Source: Amycolatopsis anabasis (GTDB lineage Bacteria; Actinomycetota; Actinomycetes; Mycobacteriales; Pseudonocardiaceae). From it: a DNA stretch of 64,000 nucleotides. The notes beneath the pieces were generated by a model. It did no database searches and was not told where the DNA came from. It saw nothing but the letters and a program-made list of their open reading frames with translations. The DNA lies in assembly GCF_009765355.1 (NCBI RefSeq), contig NZ_VTHK01000003.1, positions 350,333-414,332 on the forward strand, written 5' to 3'. Each line of letters opens with the position of its first letter. The first letter of the stretch is position 1. Below, one piece after another: positions 48,877 through 59,663 of the stretch. Made by a program: the position numbers and the translations under genes.

Positions 48877-50209
48877 CGGACTGCTCCTTCCCTGCACCGA
48901 CCGCGGCCGGTTGAGCCTTCTGCGAAGCGCGCACCTTGCGGCGGCCCTTCTTCGGCGCGTTGCGATCGGGCACCTGCGGCACCTTGAGGTCCAGCGGCGG
49001 CACCGGGAACCCACCGCCGGTGATCGGCACGCGGTCGTCGTCGATCGGGACCCGCTTGTCCGGCAGCAGCAGCGACAGCAGCACGATCACCACGAGCACG
49101 ATGCCGCCGCCGACCAGGATCTGGGTGGTGGACAGCCCGCCGGAGTTCTTGATCGCCCGGATCGTGACGACCACCAGGATCCACACCAGGTTGATCGGGA
49201 CCAGGACCTTCCAGCCCAGCTTCATGAACTGGTCGTACCGGAACCGCGGCAGCGTGCCGCGCAGCCAGATGAACCCGAACAGCAGCAGGAACGTCTTGGC
49301 GAAGAACCAGATGATCGGCAGCCAGCCCTGGTTCAGCGGGGAGTCCAGCCCGACGAACGGGAACATCCAGCCGCCGAGGAACATCGTGGTCGCGAACGCC
49401 GAGACGATCACCATGTTCACGTACTCGGCGAGGAAGAACATCGCGAACTTCATCGAGCTGTACTCGGTGTGGAACCCGCCCACCAGCTCGGATTCCGCCT
49501 CGGGCAGGTCGAACGGGGCCCGGTTGGTCTCGCCGACCATGGAGATCACGTAGATCACGAAACTCGGGAGCAGCAGGTAGAAGTACCAGCCGCCCTGCTG
49601 CGAGTTGACGATGTCCCCGGTGGACAGCGATTGCGCGTAGAGGATCACCGCGACGATCGACAGGCCCATCGCGATCTCGTAGGAGATCACCTGCGCCGCC
49701 GACCGCAGCCCGCCGAGCAGCGGGTACGGCGAACCGGACGACCACCCGGCCAGCACGATCCCGTACACCCCGACCGAGGAGCAGGCCAGGATCACCAGCG
49801 CGCCGACCGGCAGGTCGACCAGCTGCAGCACGGTCCGCTCGCCGAAGATCGACACCTCGGGGCCGAACGGGATCGCCGCGAGCGCGATCAGCGCGGGCAC
49901 CGCGGACAGCACCGGCGCCAGGAAGTACACCTTCCGGTCGGCGGTGTCCGGGATGACCTGTTCCTTGAACGGCAGCTTGATCGCGTCCGCCAGGGACTGC
50001 AGGTAACCGCCCGGGCCGACCCGGTTGGGGCCGGGCCGGTTCTGCATCCGGCCGACCGCCTTGCGCTCCCACACGATCAGGAAGATCGTCAGGATCGGGC
50101 CGATCAGCAGGATCACCACGGCCTTGATCAGGACGAGCCAGACCGGGTCGTCCGCGAGCAGCTGCGCCCGCGTCAACTGTTCCGGCGCCTGAGCCAGGAA
50201 CGGACTCAT
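48863..50209 (-). CDS. nuoH: NADH-quinone oxidoreductase subunit H
   Basis: 448 residues, eight to nine helices. [19 protein letters not shown] and [21 protein letters not shown] are the quinone-chamber signatures. The last 60 residues are a Lys/Arg/Pro-rich extension beyond the family core. ATG 50209 overlaps the nuoG stop by ATGA. Confidence 0.97.
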   Translation of the reverse strand: MSPFLAQAPEQLTRAQLLADDPVWLVLIKAVVILLIGPILTIFLIVWERKAVGRMQNRPGPNRVGPGGYLQSLADAIKLPFKEQVIPDTADRKVYFLAPVLSAVPALIALAAIPFGPEVSIFGERTVLQLVDLPVGALVILACSSVGVYGIVLAGWSSGSPYPLLGGLRSAAQVISYEIAMGLSIVAVILYAQSLSTGDIVNSQQGGWYFYLLLPSFVIYVISMVGETNRAPFDLPEAESELVGGFHTEYSSMKFAMFFLAEYVNMVIVSAFATTMFLGGWMFPFVGLDSPLNQGWLPIIWFFAKTFLLLFGFIWLRGTLPRFRYDQFMKLGWKVLVPINLVWILVVVTIRAIKNSGGLSTTQILVGGGIVLVVIVLLSLLLPDKRVPIDDDRVPITGGGFPVPPLDLKVPQVPDRNAPKKGRRKVRASQKAQPAAVGAGKEQSDGDV

Positions 50210-52683
50210 TGTTCCCCTCCGCTGATCGACACCAGAGCCCCATGACCGACGCCGAGTTCGCGTCGGACGCGGGAACCGTCGGAGTTGCCCGGCAGCCAGA
50301 CCACCCCGTCCGGCAGGTCCGCGACCTCCAGCGGCAGCGTGATCGAGCCGCGTTCGGTGGACACCGTCACCTTCGAGCCGAGGCCCTGCGCGGTCGAGGC
50401 GGACAGCCGCGCCACCGCGGGCCGGGCCGTCCCGGCCAGGTGCGGCTCCTCCTCCTGCAGCGAACCGTTGTCCAGCAACTGCCGCCAGGTCGCCAGCACC
50501 ACCAGGCCGTCCCAGGGTTCCGGCGAGGGCCCGATCGGCACGTCCGGCGCGGCGCCGTCGCGTTTCGCGGTGGCCAGCCGGGCGAAGTCCCCGGCCGCCG
50601 CGGCGGGCGTCTGGGTGAACAGGTCCGCGTCCATCTCCACGGCGAGGGTGTCCAGCACGCGGCAGTCCGGCAGCGCGCCGGTGCCTTCCAGGGTCACGTC
50701 GAACTCGCGGCGGCGGCCCTCCCAGTTGAGGTAGCTGCCCGCCTTCTCGACCGCCGGGGCGATCGGCAGCACCACGTCCGCGTGCTCGGTGACCGCGCTC
50801 GCCCGCAGTTCGAGGCTCACCACGAAACCGGCCTGCGCCAAGGCTTTCCGGGCCGCCTCGGGATCGGCGAGGTCATCCGGGTCGACTCCGCCGACGACCA
50901 GCGCGTCCAGTTCCCCGGCCGCCGCGGCGGCGAGGATGCCGTCCGTGTCGCGCCCCGGTTCCGCGGGCAGCGTCCCGGCCGCCAGGCCCCAGGCGCTTTC
51001 CACCTCGGCGCGCGCGGCCTCGTCGGTGACCGCGCGGCCACCGGGCAGCAGGGCCGGGAGCGCCCCGGCCTCCAGCGCGCCCCGCTCGCCCGCGCGCCGC
51101 GGGATCCAGGCCAGCCGGGCTCCGGTGCGCGCGGACAGCCGGTGCAGCGCGGTGAACAGGCCCGGGATCTCGGCCGCCCGCTCGCCGACGAGGACCACCG
51201 CGCCCTCGCCGGCGAGCGCCTCGTCGAGGTCCTTGGCGTGCTGCGCGATTCCTTCCACCGCGGCCGCTTCCGCGCCGGGCACGCAGGCCAGCAGTTCCCC
51301 GGAGGTCTTGCGCACCGAGGAGGTGGTCCACTGTCCCAAGTGGACAACCCTGGTGCCGTTCTTCCGCGCCGCCTTGCGCAGCCGGAGGAACACGATCGGC
51401 GCCTCGTCCTCGGGTTCGAAGGCCACGCACAGCACGGTCTTCGCCCGCTCCAGCTCGGCGAAGGTGACCCCGTCCGCCGGGGTCGTGCCCGCCACGTGCG
51501 AGGCGAGGAAGTCCAGTTCCTCGGCCGAATGCGGCCGGGCCCGGAAGTCGATGTCGTTGGTGCGCAACGCGATCCGCGCGAACTTCGCGTACGCGTAGGC
51601 GTCCTCGACGGTCAACCGGCCACCGGGCAGCACCGCGGCGCCCTTGCCGTCCCGCGCCTTCGCGAGCCCCTCGGCCGCGACCCGCAGCGCCTGCGTCCAC
51701 GGGGCCTCTGCCAGCTCACCGGTTTCCGCGTCGCGCACCAGCGGGCGCCGCAGCCGGTCCGCCGCGGTCGTGTACCGGAACGCGAAGCGGCCCTTGTCGC
51801 AGATCCACTCCTCGTTGACCTCCGGGTCGTTCCCGGCGAGTTTGCGCATCACCTTGCCGCGCCGGAAGTCGGTGCGCTCGGCGCAACCGGACGAGCAGTG
51901 CTCGCACACGCTCGGCGAGGACACCAGGTCGAACGGGCGGGACCGGAACCGGTACGCGGCGCTGGTCAGCGCGCCCACCGGGCAGATCTGGATGGTGTTG
52001 CCGGAGAAGTAGCTCTGGAACGGCTGCCCACTGGTCGTGCGCGAGGCCATGTCCAGTACGTCGGCCGTTTCCGCGGTGCCGATCTGCTGGTGCGCGCCGC
52101 GCTCGAGCAGCTCGATGAACGGGTCGCCGGCGATCTGCGCGGAGAACCGGGTGCAGCGCTGGCACAGCACGCACCGCTCGCGGTCGAGCAGGATCTGGCT
52201 GGAGATCGGCAGCGGTTTCGGGAACGTGCGCTTGGTGTCGACGAACCGCGAATCCGCGCGCCCGTGCGCCATCGCCTGGTTCTGCAGCGGGCATTCGCCG
52301 CCCTTGTCGCAGATCGGGCAGTCCAGCGGGTGGTTGATCAGCAGCAGCTCCATCACGCCCTGCTGCGCCTTGTCGGCGACCGGCGAGGTGAGCTGCGTCT
52401 TGACGACCATGCCGTCGGCGACCGTCATCGTGCAGGACGCCTGCGGTTTGGGCATCGGGCGGCCGTTCATCTCGACCTCGACCAGGCACTGGCGGCAGGC
52501 CCCGGCCGGATCGAGCAGCGGGTGGTCGCAGAACCGCGGGATCACCGTGCCGAGCCGTTCCGCGGTGCGGATGAGCAGTTCGCCCTTCGGCGCGATGACC
52601 TCTTCGCCGTCGATGGTCAGCTTGACGTACCCCTCGGGGACCGGGGTCTCCTCGGTAGCGGGCTTGTCGGGCGCGATCGTCAT
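50206..52683 (-). CDS. nuoG: NADH-quinone oxidoreductase subunit G
   Basis: 825 residues. An N-terminal [2Fe-2S] domain (Cys52, 63, 66, 84) is followed by [24 protein letters not shown] and [12 protein letters not shown], ligands for further clusters; then a molybdopterin-type domain that carries no cofactor here. The C-terminal part is Ala/Glu-rich. ATG 52683 overlaps the nuoF stop. It conducts electrons from NuoF/E to NuoI. Confidence 0.95.
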   Translation of the reverse strand: MTIAPDKPATEETPVPEGYVKLTIDGEEVIAPKGELLIRTAERLGTVIPRFCDHPLLDPAGACRQCLVEVEMNGRPMPKPQASCTMTVADGMVVKTQLTSPVADKAQQGVMELLLINHPLDCPICDKGGECPLQNQAMAHGRADSRFVDTKRTFPKPLPISSQILLDRERCVLCQRCTRFSAQIAGDPFIELLERGAHQQIGTAETADVLDMASRTTSGQPFQSYFSGNTIQICPVGALTSAAYRFRSRPFDLVSSPSVCEHCSSGCAERTDFRRGKVMRKLAGNDPEVNEEWICDKGRFAFRYTTAADRLRRPLVRDAETGELAEAPWTQALRVAAEGLAKARDGKGAAVLPGGRLTVEDAYAYAKFARIALRTNDIDFRARPHSAEELDFLASHVAGTTPADGVTFAELERAKTVLCVAFEPEDEAPIVFLRLRKAARKNGTRVVHLGQWTTSSVRKTSGELLACVPGAEAAAVEGIAQHAKDLDEALAGEGAVVLVGERAAEIPGLFTALHRLSARTGARLAWIPRRAGERGALEAGALPALLPGGRAVTDEAARAEVESAWGLAAGTLPAEPGRDTDGILAAAAAGELDALVVGGVDPDDLADPEAARKALAQAGFVVSLELRASAVTEHADVVLPIAPAVEKAGSYLNWEGRRREFDVTLEGTGALPDCRVLDTLAVEMDADLFTQTPAAAAGDFARLATAKRDGAAPDVPIGPSPEPWDGLVVLATWRQLLDNGSLQEEEPHLAGTARPAVARLSASTAQGLGSKVTVSTERGSITLPLEVADLPDGVVWLPGNSDGSRVRRELGVGHGALVSISGGEQ

Positions 52684-53969
52684 GCCTGCGCTCCCACCAG
52701 TTCGGGCTGGGCCTTCTTGTTCTTCTCACACAACGCCAGGAACTCGTCCCGGAAGTACTTGATACCGCTGGTGATCGGGCTGACCGCGCCGTCGCCGAGC
52801 GCGCAGAACGAGCGGCCGAGGATGTTGTCGCAGACGTCGAGCAGGGTGTCGATGTCCTCCTCGGTGCCCTTGCCCTCGACCATCCGCTCCAGGATCTGGG
52901 CCAGCCAGTAGGTTCCCTCGCGGCACGGCGTGCACTTGCCGCAGGACTCGTGCTCGTAGAACTGGGTCCACTTCATCACCGCCCACGGCACCGACACGGT
53001 CTCGTTGAACACCTGGACCGCGGTGGTGCCGAGCATCGACCCGGCCTCCGCGGCGCCCTCGAAGTCCAGCGGGATGTCCAGGTGCTCGGCGGTGAACATC
53101 GGCGTCGACGATCCGCCGGGCGTCCAGAACTTCAGCGGGATGCCGTCCTTCATGCCACCGCACAGCTCGAGCAGCTCGCGCAGCGTGGTGCCCAGCGGCG
53201 CCTCGTACTGGCCCGGTTTCTCGACGTGCCCGGAGATCGAGAAGATCTTCGGGCCCGGCGACTTCTCCCGGCCCATCTGGCGGAACCAGTCGGCGCCGCC
53301 GTTGACGATGAACGGCGCGCTGGCGATGGTCTCCACGTTGTTCACCGTGGTCGGCTTGGCGTAGAGCCCGGCGGCCGCGGGGAACGGCGGCTTCAGGCGC
53401 GGCTGGCCGCGGCGGCCTTCCAGCGAGTCGAGCAGCGCGGTTTCCTCGCCGCAGATGTACGCGCCCGCCCCGGCGTGCACGGTGATCTTCAGGTCGAAGC
53501 CGGAGCCGAGGATGTTCTCCCCGAGGTATCCGGCCTGTTCGGCCTCGCGCACCGCCGCGTTGAGGCGGCGGATGCAGTGCAGCGCCTCCCCGCGCACGTA
53601 GATGAAGCAGTGGTGCGACCGCATCGCGTACGAGGCGATGATGCAGCCCTCGATGAGCGAATGCGGGTCCGCCATCATCAGCGGGATGTCCTTGCAGGTG
53701 CCCGGTTCGCCCTCGTCGGCGTTGATCACCAGGTAGTGCGGCTTGTCCTCGTTGGGCGGCATGAACGACCACTTCACCCCGGCCGGGAACCCCGCGCCGC
53801 CACGGCCGCGCAGGCCCGAGTCCTTGACGAGCTGGACGAGTTGCTCCGGCGTTCCGGCCAGCGCCTTGCGGACCGCGGTGTAGCCCTCGAGCTGTTCGTA
53901 GGTGGACAGCCGCCAGGAGTTCGGCGACAGCCAGCGTTTCGTGAGTACCGGCGTCAGCGGATCTGCCAT
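52680..53969 (-). CDS. nuoF: NADH-quinone oxidoreductase subunit F
   Basis: 429 residues. The FMN/NADH site [25 protein letters not shown] and [13 protein letters not shown] are present, and [15 protein letters not shown] with a later Cys ([11 protein letters not shown]) binds the N3 [4Fe-4S] cluster. It oxidises NADH. ATG 53969 overlaps the nuoE TAA stop. Confidence 0.97.
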   Translation of the reverse strand: MADPLTPVLTKRWLSPNSWRLSTYEQLEGYTAVRKALAGTPEQLVQLVKDSGLRGRGGAGFPAGVKWSFMPPNEDKPHYLVINADEGEPGTCKDIPLMMADPHSLIEGCIIASYAMRSHHCFIYVRGEALHCIRRLNAAVREAEQAGYLGENILGSGFDLKITVHAGAGAYICGEETALLDSLEGRRGQPRLKPPFPAAAGLYAKPTTVNNVETIASAPFIVNGGADWFRQMGREKSPGPKIFSISGHVEKPGQYEAPLGTTLRELLELCGGMKDGIPLKFWTPGGSSTPMFTAEHLDIPLDFEGAAEAGSMLGTTAVQVFNETVSVPWAVMKWTQFYEHESCGKCTPCREGTYWLAQILERMVEGKGTEEDIDTLLDVCDNILGRSFCALGDGAVSPITSGIKYFRDEFLALCEKNKKAQPELVGAQA

Positions 53970-54832
53970 TACTTCTTCTCCACTTCCGGCAGCGGGACGT
54001 CCGTCATCACCGGCGCGGTCCAGCCGCGCTCCTGGGCGATCTGGGCGCCCCGCAGCGTTTCCACCGCCTGCGAAGGACCGTCCACATGGGACCGGTAGGT
54101 CTCCTCGTCCTCCGGGAAGAACCCGGCGAGCTGCAGTTCGGCGCCCTTGAAGTCGGTCAGCGGCGCGCCCCGCGTCGGCGCGGGTTTCTTCCCGGCCCGC
54201 AGGGCGTCGACCAGGGCGACCGCCTTCTCCGGCGTCTGGTTGTCGAAGTACTCGTAGTTGACCTGCAGCACCGGCGCGAGGTCGCAGGCCGCCAGGCATT
54301 CGGCGTGCTCGATGGTGAGCGAGCCCGGCTCCCCGGGCGTGCCCACGGTTTCCTCGTGCCCCAGCGGTTTCCCGTCCTCGCCCAGGTGCTCCTGCAACTT
54401 CCGGTAGATGGCGTCCCCGCCGAGCGCCGCGCACAGGGTGTTCGTGCAGACGCTGACCAGGTGCTCGCCGCAGGGACGCCGCTTGTACATGGTGTAGAAC
54501 GTGGCGACCGCGCTGACCTCGGCGTCGGACAGGTCCAGCTGCCGCGCGCAGAAGGCGATCCCCTCCTGGCTCACGTACCCCTGCACCGACTGCACCAGGT
54601 GCAGCATCGGCAGCAGCGCCGACCGCGACTCCGGGTACCGCCCGGCCAGGTCCTGCGCCTTCGCCACCACGTCCGGCCCGAACGGATCGTCCAAAGCGGA
54701 CTCTTCGAGGATGCCTTCGGCGTGCTCCGGCTCCGGCGCGATCGCCACCACGTCGGTGTCCGCACCGGCCGCGGCGAAGGTCCGCTCGGCCTGGTCCGCG
54801 CCCGGACGCGGCGTTTCGGATGCGGCGGTCAT
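53969..54832 (-). CDS. nuoE: NADH-quinone oxidoreductase subunit E
   Basis: 287 residues. The thioredoxin-like [2Fe-2S] domain has [12 protein letters not shown] and [16 protein letters not shown], the four ligands of cluster N1a. About 60 residues at the N terminus and 60 at the C terminus extend beyond the core, the latter with a Pro/Glu-rich end. ATG 54832 overlaps the nuoD stop by ATGA. Confidence 0.95.
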   Translation of the reverse strand: MTAASETPRPGADQAERTFAAAGADTDVVAIAPEPEHAEGILEESALDDPFGPDVVAKAQDLAGRYPESRSALLPMLHLVQSVQGYVSQEGIAFCARQLDLSDAEVSAVATFYTMYKRRPCGEHLVSVCTNTLCAALGGDAIYRKLQEHLGEDGKPLGHEETVGTPGEPGSLTIEHAECLAACDLAPVLQVNYEYFDNQTPEKAVALVDALRAGKKPAPTRGAPLTDFKGAELQLAGFFPEDEETYRSHVDGPSQAVETLRGAQIAQERGWTAPVMTDVPLPEVEKK

Positions 54833-56250
54833 CGGTCCACTCCCCCCATCACCGGGTCGATCGAGGCGATCGCCGCGATCACGTCCGCCACCAGGCCACC
54901 CTCGGCCATGGCGGGCATCGACTGCAGGTTCACGAAACTCGGTTCCCGCACGTGGCAGCGCACGGGCCGGGTGCCACCGTCGGAGACCATGTGGAAGCCG
55001 AGCTCCCCGCGCGGCGATTCGACCGGCACGTACACCTGCCCCGGCGGCACCTTGAAGCCCTCGGTGACCAGCTTGAAGTGGTGGATCAGGGATTCCATCG
55101 ACTGGCCCATGATCTTGCGCACGTGCTCGAGCGAGTTGCCCATCCCGTCGCTGCCGATGGACAGCTGCGCGGGCCACGCGATCTTCTTGTCCTCCACCAT
55201 GACCGGGCCCGGTTCGAGCTTCTTCAGCACCTGCCGGATGATCCGCAGGCTCTGGTGCATCTCCTCGACCCGGATCAGGTACCGCGCCCAGCAGTCCGCC
55301 TCGGTGGCGGTGGGGATGTCGAACTCGAACTCGTCGTAGAGAGAGTACGGCTCCACCTTGCGCAGGTCCCACGGCAGGCCCGCGGACCGCAGCACCGGAC
55401 CGGTCACGCCGAGCGCGAGGCAGGCGTCCACCGGCAGGTAGCCGACGCCCTTGAGCCGGTTGCGCCAGATCGGCTGGCCGGTGAACAGCTTGTCGTACAG
55501 CGGAAGCCGCTCGTCCATCACCTTCACGAACTCGGAGACCTTCTGGTGGAAGTCCTCCGGCATGTCCTGCGCGAGCCCGCCGGGCCGGATGAACGCGTGG
55601 TTCATCCGCAGGCCGGTCAGGTGCTCCAGCAGGTGCAGCACCTCTTCGCGTTCGCGGAAGCCGAGGGTCATCGCGGTGGTCGCGCCCAGCTCCATCCCGC
55701 CGGTGGCGATGTAGACCAGGTGCGAGCCGATCCGGTTGATCTCCAGCAGCAGCACGCGCAGCAGCTGGGCCCGCCGGGGCACCTCGACGCCGAGCAGCTT
55801 CTCCACCGCGAGGCAGTAGCCCATCTCGTTGGCCAGCGGCGCCAGGTAGTCCATCCGCGTCACGAAGGTGACGCCCTGGGTCCAGGTCCGGTACTCCAGG
55901 TTCTTCTCGATCCCGGTGTGCAGGTAGCCGATCACCGACCGGAGCTGGGTGACCGTCTCGCCCTCCATCTCCAGCACGAGCCGGAGCACGCCGTGCGTCG
56001 ACGGGTGCTGCGGGCCCATGTTGATGACCATGCGCTCGTCGTGCACCGCGTCGGAGAGCACGTCGTCCCAGTCGCCGCCGCTGACCGAGTAGATCGGCCC
56101 CTCGGTGGTCTCGCGCACCTGCGCGTAGTCGGCGGCGCCGGTGCTGTCCGAACCGGCGGCCGTGGTGTCGGTGCCGGTGGTGACGTCGGCGATGTGGTCG
56201 CTGGCTGCGCCCATTGCGCCTCCAGCGGTGGTGCGTGCTTCGGCGTTCAT
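54829..56250 (-). CDS. nuoD: NADH-quinone oxidoreductase subunit D (49-kDa)
   Basis: 473 residues. [35 protein letters not shown] and RDYLAPL-type segment ([11 protein letters not shown]) mark the quinone-binding subunit. A non-conserved Thr/Ala-rich stretch of about 70 residues precedes the domain; ATG 56250 overlaps the nuoC stop, which supports this start. An internal ATG 56214 is possible but less well placed. Confidence 0.95.
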   Translation of the reverse strand: MNAEARTTAGGAMGAASDHIADVTTGTDTTAAGSDSTGAADYAQVRETTEGPIYSVSGGDWDDVLSDAVHDERMVINMGPQHPSTHGVLRLVLEMEGETVTQLRSVIGYLHTGIEKNLEYRTWTQGVTFVTRMDYLAPLANEMGYCLAVEKLLGVEVPRRAQLLRVLLLEINRIGSHLVYIATGGMELGATTAMTLGFREREEVLHLLEHLTGLRMNHAFIRPGGLAQDMPEDFHQKVSEFVKVMDERLPLYDKLFTGQPIWRNRLKGVGYLPVDACLALGVTGPVLRSAGLPWDLRKVEPYSLYDEFEFDIPTATEADCWARYLIRVEEMHQSLRIIRQVLKKLEPGPVMVEDKKIAWPAQLSIGSDGMGNSLEHVRKIMGQSMESLIHHFKLVTEGFKVPPGQVYVPVESPRGELGFHMVSDGGTRPVRCHVREPSFVNLQSMPAMAEGGLVADVIAAIASIDPVMGGVDR

Positions 56251-56999
56251 GAGTACGACCTCCGCTGGTCCGGCGGCGGGATCTCCGCGCCCTTGTATTC
56301 CACCGGGATCCCGCCGAGCGGGTAGTCCTTGCGCTGCGGGTGCCCGTCCCAGTCGTCCGGCATCAGGATCCGGGTCAGCGCGGGATGGCCGTCGTAGACG
56401 ATCCCGAACATGTCGTAGGCCTCCCGCTCGTGCCAGTCGGCCGTCGGGTAGACCTCCACAATGGACGGAACGTGCGGGTCCTCGACGTCCAGGGTGACCT
56501 CGAGCCGGATCCGCCGCCGGTAGGTCATCGAGGTCAGGTGGTACACCGAGTGCAGCCGCTGCGGCACGTCCGGTCCGTAGTCCACCCCGGACACCGAACT
56601 GCACAGCTCGAACCGCAGCCCGGCGTCGTCGCGCAGCGTCCGGCAGATCCCGACCAGGTGCTCGCGCGCCACGTAGAAGGTGATCTCGCCGCGGTCCACG
56701 GTCACCTGCAGCACCGATTCGACCGGGATCCCGTTGTCGGACAGGGCGGCGAAGAACTCGTCGGCCAGTTCGTCGAACCAGCCGCCGTACGGGCGCTCGG
56801 CGGGCGGCGCGGTGTAGGCGGGCAGCCGCAGGCCGCCGTACCCGGAGGTGTCCCCGGCGTCGGAAACGCCGAACATGCCCTTGCGTTCGCGGCCCGCGAC
56901 GACCGGCTCGGCGGGTTTGGGGCCGCGCGGCTCCAAACCGGTCTCGGCGCGTTCGGCGCTGGACTGCTCGCCGCCGGTCACTGGTTTCTCTTCAGGCAT
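56247..56999 (-). CDS. nuoC: NADH-quinone oxidoreductase subunit C (30-kDa)
   Basis: 250 residues. The signature [39 protein letters not shown] is complete. The first 75 residues (Glu/Pro-rich, with [17 protein letters not shown]) are an extension common in actinobacterial NuoC. ATG 56999 lies seven bases after the nuoB stop. It docks with NuoD. Confidence 0.96.
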   Translation of the reverse strand: MPEEKPVTGGEQSSAERAETGLEPRGPKPAEPVVAGRERKGMFGVSDAGDTSGYGGLRLPAYTAPPAERPYGGWFDELADEFFAALSDNGIPVESVLQVTVDRGEITFYVAREHLVGICRTLRDDAGLRFELCSSVSGVDYGPDVPQRLHSVYHLTSMTYRRRIRLEVTLDVEDPHVPSIVEVYPTADWHEREAYDMFGIVYDGHPALTRILMPDDWDGHPQRKDYPLGGIPVEYKGAEIPPPDQRRSYS

Positions 57000-57005
57000 C
57001 GGCGA

Positions 57006-57554
57006 TCACTTCTTCGCGTACTTGACGGACGAGGGCACCAGCTCGGTCCGCGCACCGCTGGCGGCGCGCAGCGCGGCCCGGCGCGGGCCCAGCGGCTCGT
57101 CCTGGATCTTGGCGTGCAGCTTGAGAATCGCGTCCAGCAGCATCTCCGGCCGCGGCGGGCAGCCGGGCAGGTACATGTCCACCGGGACGATGTGGTCGAC
57201 GCCCTGCACCACGGCGTAGTTGTTGAACATCCCGCCGGAGGAGGCGCACACGCCCATCGCGAGCACCCAGCGCGGTTCGGCCATCTGGTCGTAGATCTGG
57301 CGCAGCACCGGCGCCATCTTCTGGGTGACCCGCCCGGCGACGATCATCAGATCGGCCTGGCGCGGGGTCGCGCTGAACCGCTCCATGCCGAACCGCGCGA
57401 TGTCGTAGCGCGATCCGCCGGTGGTCATCATCTCGATCGCGCAGCAGGCCAGGCCGAAGGTGGCGGGCCAGAGCGAGTTCTTCCGCGCCCAGTTGACCAG
57501 GCCCTCCAGGCTGGCCAGCAGGATTCCGTTGGGCAGTTTCTCTTCGAGCCCCAT
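57006..57554 (-). CDS. nuoB: NADH-quinone oxidoreductase subunit B
   Basis: 182 residues. Cysteines in [25 protein letters not shown] and [13 protein letters not shown] bind the terminal N2 [4Fe-4S] cluster next to quinone. [18 protein letters not shown] is the usual connecting helix. ATG 57554 follows GGGGGAACCC. It lies ten bases from nuoA. Confidence 0.97.
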   Translation of the reverse strand: MGLEEKLPNGILLASLEGLVNWARKNSLWPATFGLACCAIEMMTTGGSRYDIARFGMERFSATPRQADLMIVAGRVTQKMAPVLRQIYDQMAEPRWVLAMGVCASSGGMFNNYAVVQGVDHIVPVDMYLPGCPPRPEMLLDAILKLHAKIQDEPLGPRRAALRAASGARTELVPSSVKYAKK

Positions 57555-57564
57555 GGGTTCCCCC

Positions 57565-57981
57565 TTAGTTCCAATCCAGCCCGCCGCGCCGCCACACGTA
57601 GGCGTACGCGAAACCGACCGTCGCGATGAACAGCGCGATCTCCACCAGGCCGAACATGCCCAGGGCGTCCGCCGAAACCGCGAACGGGTAGAGGAAGACC
57701 ATTTCGATGTCGAACAGGATGAACAGCATCGCGGTGATGTAGTAGGCCACCGGCATCCGGCCGCCGCCCACCACCGGCTGGGGCGAGGGCTCGATCCCGC
57801 ATTCGTAGGCCGACAGCTTCGCCTTGTTGTAGCGGCTCGGGCCGACCAGCGGGCCGAGCAGCACGGAGAACACGGCGAACGCCGCGGCCAGCACGAAGAG
57901 CAACACGAGTGGCAGGTACATCCGGAGCCCGGGCGCCGGGGTGTCCTGCGCCAGCTGCCCGGCCGTTTCCAACATCAGCAC
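57565..57981 (-). CDS. nuoA: NADH-quinone oxidoreductase subunit A
   Basis: 138 residues, three helices. The loop after helix 1 has [13 protein letters not shown] with the conserved Cys, and [17 protein letters not shown] the conserved Glu. GTG 57981 with AGGAAGG seven bases upstream is preferred over ATG 57975. This is the first gene of the operon; the 386-bp region upstream carries Rex-type operators. Confidence 0.96.
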   Translation of the reverse strand: MLMLETAGQLAQDTPAPGLRMYLPLVLLFVLAAAFAVFSVLLGPLVGPSRYNKAKLSAYECGIEPSPQPVVGGGRMPVAYYITAMLFILFDIEMVFLYPFAVSADALGMFGLVEIALFIATVGFAYAYVWRRGGLDWN

Positions 57982-58076
57982 GGTTTCGCCTTCCTTTCCG
58001 CGCCGCTGCTTCTTCGTTTCGTTGTGGTCTGTGCTACTACCTGGGGCCGACCCTAAGGGACCTACGTCACACGTCC

Positions 58077-58095
58077 GAGGGTTAGGGCAGCCTTA
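58077..58095. promoter_or_regulatory. Iron-box-like site (IdeR/DmdR type) upstream of nuoA
   Basis: GAGGGTTAGGGCAGCCTTA matches 14 of 19 positions of the IdeR/DmdR consensus TWAGGTWAGSCTWACCTWA as I recall it. It lies between the Rex sites and nuoA. Iron control of a complex with nine or so Fe-S clusters would make sense; the match is imperfect, so this is tentative. Confidence 0.35.
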
Positions 58096-58131
58096 CTCGC
58101 CGTGCTCATCCACCCCAGTCTTCGCGGTCGC

Positions 58132-58149
58132 TTGTGAAAAAGTTCACAA
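58132..58149. promoter_or_regulatory. Rex operator, proximal
   Basis: TTGTGAA-AAAG-TTCACAA is a perfect 7+7 inverted repeat matching the Rex consensus TTGTGAANNNNTTCACAA of Streptomyces. Rex represses respiratory genes when NADH is low and lets go at high NADH/NAD+. Site centre is about 160 bp upstream of the nuoA start. Confidence 0.88.
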
Positions 58150-58163
58150 GCACTTCGTCGAAG

Positions 58164-58181
58164 TTGTGAAGCGGTTCACAA
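58164..58181. promoter_or_regulatory. Rex operator, distal
   Basis: TTGTGAA-GCGG-TTCACAA, perfect arms again. Its centre is 32 bp from the proximal site, close to three helical turns, so two Rex dimers could sit on the same DNA face. Confidence 0.88.
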
Positions 58182-58241
58182 AGCATGGGCCCAGTGTAGG
58201 ACGCGAGTCACAGTGTTGTCGCCAGGACCCGTGCTATAAGG

Positions 58242-58365
58242 GTGACCTAACCTCGTGGGTTTCAACCGGACAGGCGTACCGGGTAGCAGTGCCGAGACCT
58301 GCGCGAAAGCGATCAGGAAGCCCGTTTCAGCCCGGACAATCCGGACTCACGTGTGTGACCTAACC
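58242..58365 (+). repeat. Direct repeat GTGACCTAACC
   Basis: GTGACCTAACC occurs at 58242-58252 and 58355-58365, 113 bp apart, in the space between the quinone reductase stop and the Rex sites. The complement GGTTAGGTCAC is close to one half of an IdeR-type box. No function is known. Confidence 0.55.
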
Positions 58366-58367
58366 CA

Positions 58368-59663
58368 CTACCGCGGGCTGGGCGTAAGCCGTGACGCGAT
58401 CGAGATGAGCCGGTCCACCGCGTCCCCGCCCTTGGCGTCGTAGCAGCCGGAAAGTCCCTTGTACACCAAGGGAATCAGCGGGTTGACGCGCAGCCCGTAC
58501 TTGGTCGCGGCGCGCATGATCGCGGGTTTGCCGATCGCCTTGGCGAACAGGTTGCCGAGCCGGTAGTAGCCGCCCATCAACTCCTTGAGCGCGAGCGGGT
58601 AACCGTGCAGCGCACGTTCCCGCGACGGCCCCTCCGGCCGGGCCAGCGCCTGCACCACGAACTCGGCGGCGAGCTGCGCGGACTCCATGGCGGCGGAGAT
58701 GCCCTCGCCGTTGAACGGGCTGACCATCCCGCCCGCGTCGCCGAGCAGCAGCAGGCCGTCGCGGTAGTGCGGGGTGCGGTTGAACCCCATCGGCAGCCCG
58801 GCGCCGCCGACCTTGCCGACCGCGTTCTCCTCGCGGTAGCCCCATTCCTCGGGCGTGGAGTCCAGCCACTGCCGCAGCAGCGCGCGATAGTCGGTGCTGC
58901 GGAAGGCTTTCGACGTGGACAGCATGCCGAGCCCGACGTTCACCGTGCCGTCGCCGAGCGGGAACGCCCAGCCGTACCCGGGCAGCAGCTTGGGGCTGCG
59001 CGGATCGGTGCGGTCCCACAGTTCCAGGTGGCCCTCGATGAACGGGTCGTCGTGGCGGGGGCTCTGGTAGTAGCGCCGCACGGCGACGCCCATCGGCCGC
59101 TTCTCGTGCTTGCCGATGCCGACGCTCAGCGCGAGCCGCGCGGACACCCCGTCGCAGGCGAGCACCAGCGGGGCCCGGTAGCTGACCGGGGTCTTCTCCG
59201 GCCCCGCCTTGGCCTCGACGCCGACCACCCGGCCGGTGCGTTCGTCGGTGATCGCGCCGGTGACCGCGGTGCGCTCGTACAGCCGCGCTCCCGCCTTCTG
59301 CGCGGTCTTGGCGAGCAGATCGTCGAAGTCGTGCCGGGTCCGGGAGACACCGTAGGGCGGGTAGCTGGTGAGCTCCGGCCAGTCCAGCTCGAGGGTCAGC
59401 TCGCCGGTCAGGATGCGCAGGCCCCGGCTGTGCACCCAGCCCGCCTCCTGGCTGGTGTCGATACCGAGGTCGATGAGCTGCTTGACCCCCCGCGGGGTGA
59501 GCCCGTCACCGCAGACCTTCTCCCGCGGGAACACGGTCTTCTCCAGCAGCAGCACGTCGATCCCGGCGCGCGCGAGGTAGGTCGCGACGGTCGAACCGGC
59601 CGGACCGGCGCCGACGACGATGACTTCGGCATCCTGGTCGGGACCGCGGCGGCTCTTACTCAT
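58368..59663 (-). CDS. menJ: Geranylgeranyl reductase-family FAD enzyme, MenJ-like
   Basis: 431 residues. FAD-binding GxGxxG (VIVVGAGPAGSTVATYLARAG), the REKVCGDGLTPRGVKQL motif and GDAGGMVSPFNGEGISAAMESA mark the geranylgeranyl reductase family. In Mycobacterium tuberculosis the homologue MenJ reduces one double bond in the menaquinone side chain; the context here (UbiE/MenG directly upstream, complex I downstream) fits. ATG 59663 overlaps the menG stop by ATGA. Archaeal-type lipid reduction is unlikely in this setting. Confidence 0.88.
   Translation of the reverse strand: MSKSRRGPDQDAEVIVVGAGPAGSTVATYLARAGIDVLLLEKTVFPREKVCGDGLTPRGVKQLIDLGIDTSQEAGWVHSRGLRILTGELTLELDWPELTSYPPYGVSRTRHDFDDLLAKTAQKAGARLYERTAVTGAITDERTGRVVGVEAKAGPEKTPVSYRAPLVLACDGVSARLALSVGIGKHEKRPMGVAVRRYYQSPRHDDPFIEGHLELWDRTDPRSPKLLPGYGWAFPLGDGTVNVGLGMLSTSKAFRSTDYRALLRQWLDSTPEEWGYREENAVGKVGGAGLPMGFNRTPHYRDGLLLLGDAGGMVSPFNGEGISAAMESAQLAAEFVVQALARPEGPSRERALHGYPLALKELMGGYYRLGNLFAKAIGKPAIMRAATKYGLRVNPLIPLVYKGLSGCYDAKGGDAVDRLISIASRLTPSPR

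Larger units (their letters stand above)
57982..58367 (-). other. nuo promoter and leader region (no gene)
   Basis: This region lies between nuoA and the quinone reductase gene, both on the minus strand. Visible elements are the iron-box-like site (58077), two Rex-type sites (58132, 58164), a 13-bp palindrome ACTTCGTCGAAGT between them (58152-58164) and a repeated GTGACCTAACC (58242, 58355). GTAGTAGCAC and GACGTAGGT on the minus strand are possible -10 elements; no -35 stands out. Confidence 0.6.

Noticed and set aside
50209..52911. Very long open frame opposite nuoG (about 900 codons)
   Set aside because: It is the complement of a well-conserved gene; high G+C leaves few stops and the translation is low-complexity Arg/Gly/Gln without any family motif.
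58255..58443. Possible 62-codon plus-strand gene near a TATAAG sequence
   Set aside because: Third positions are much poorer in G/C than in neighbouring genes and the second half is antisense to the quinone reductase gene.
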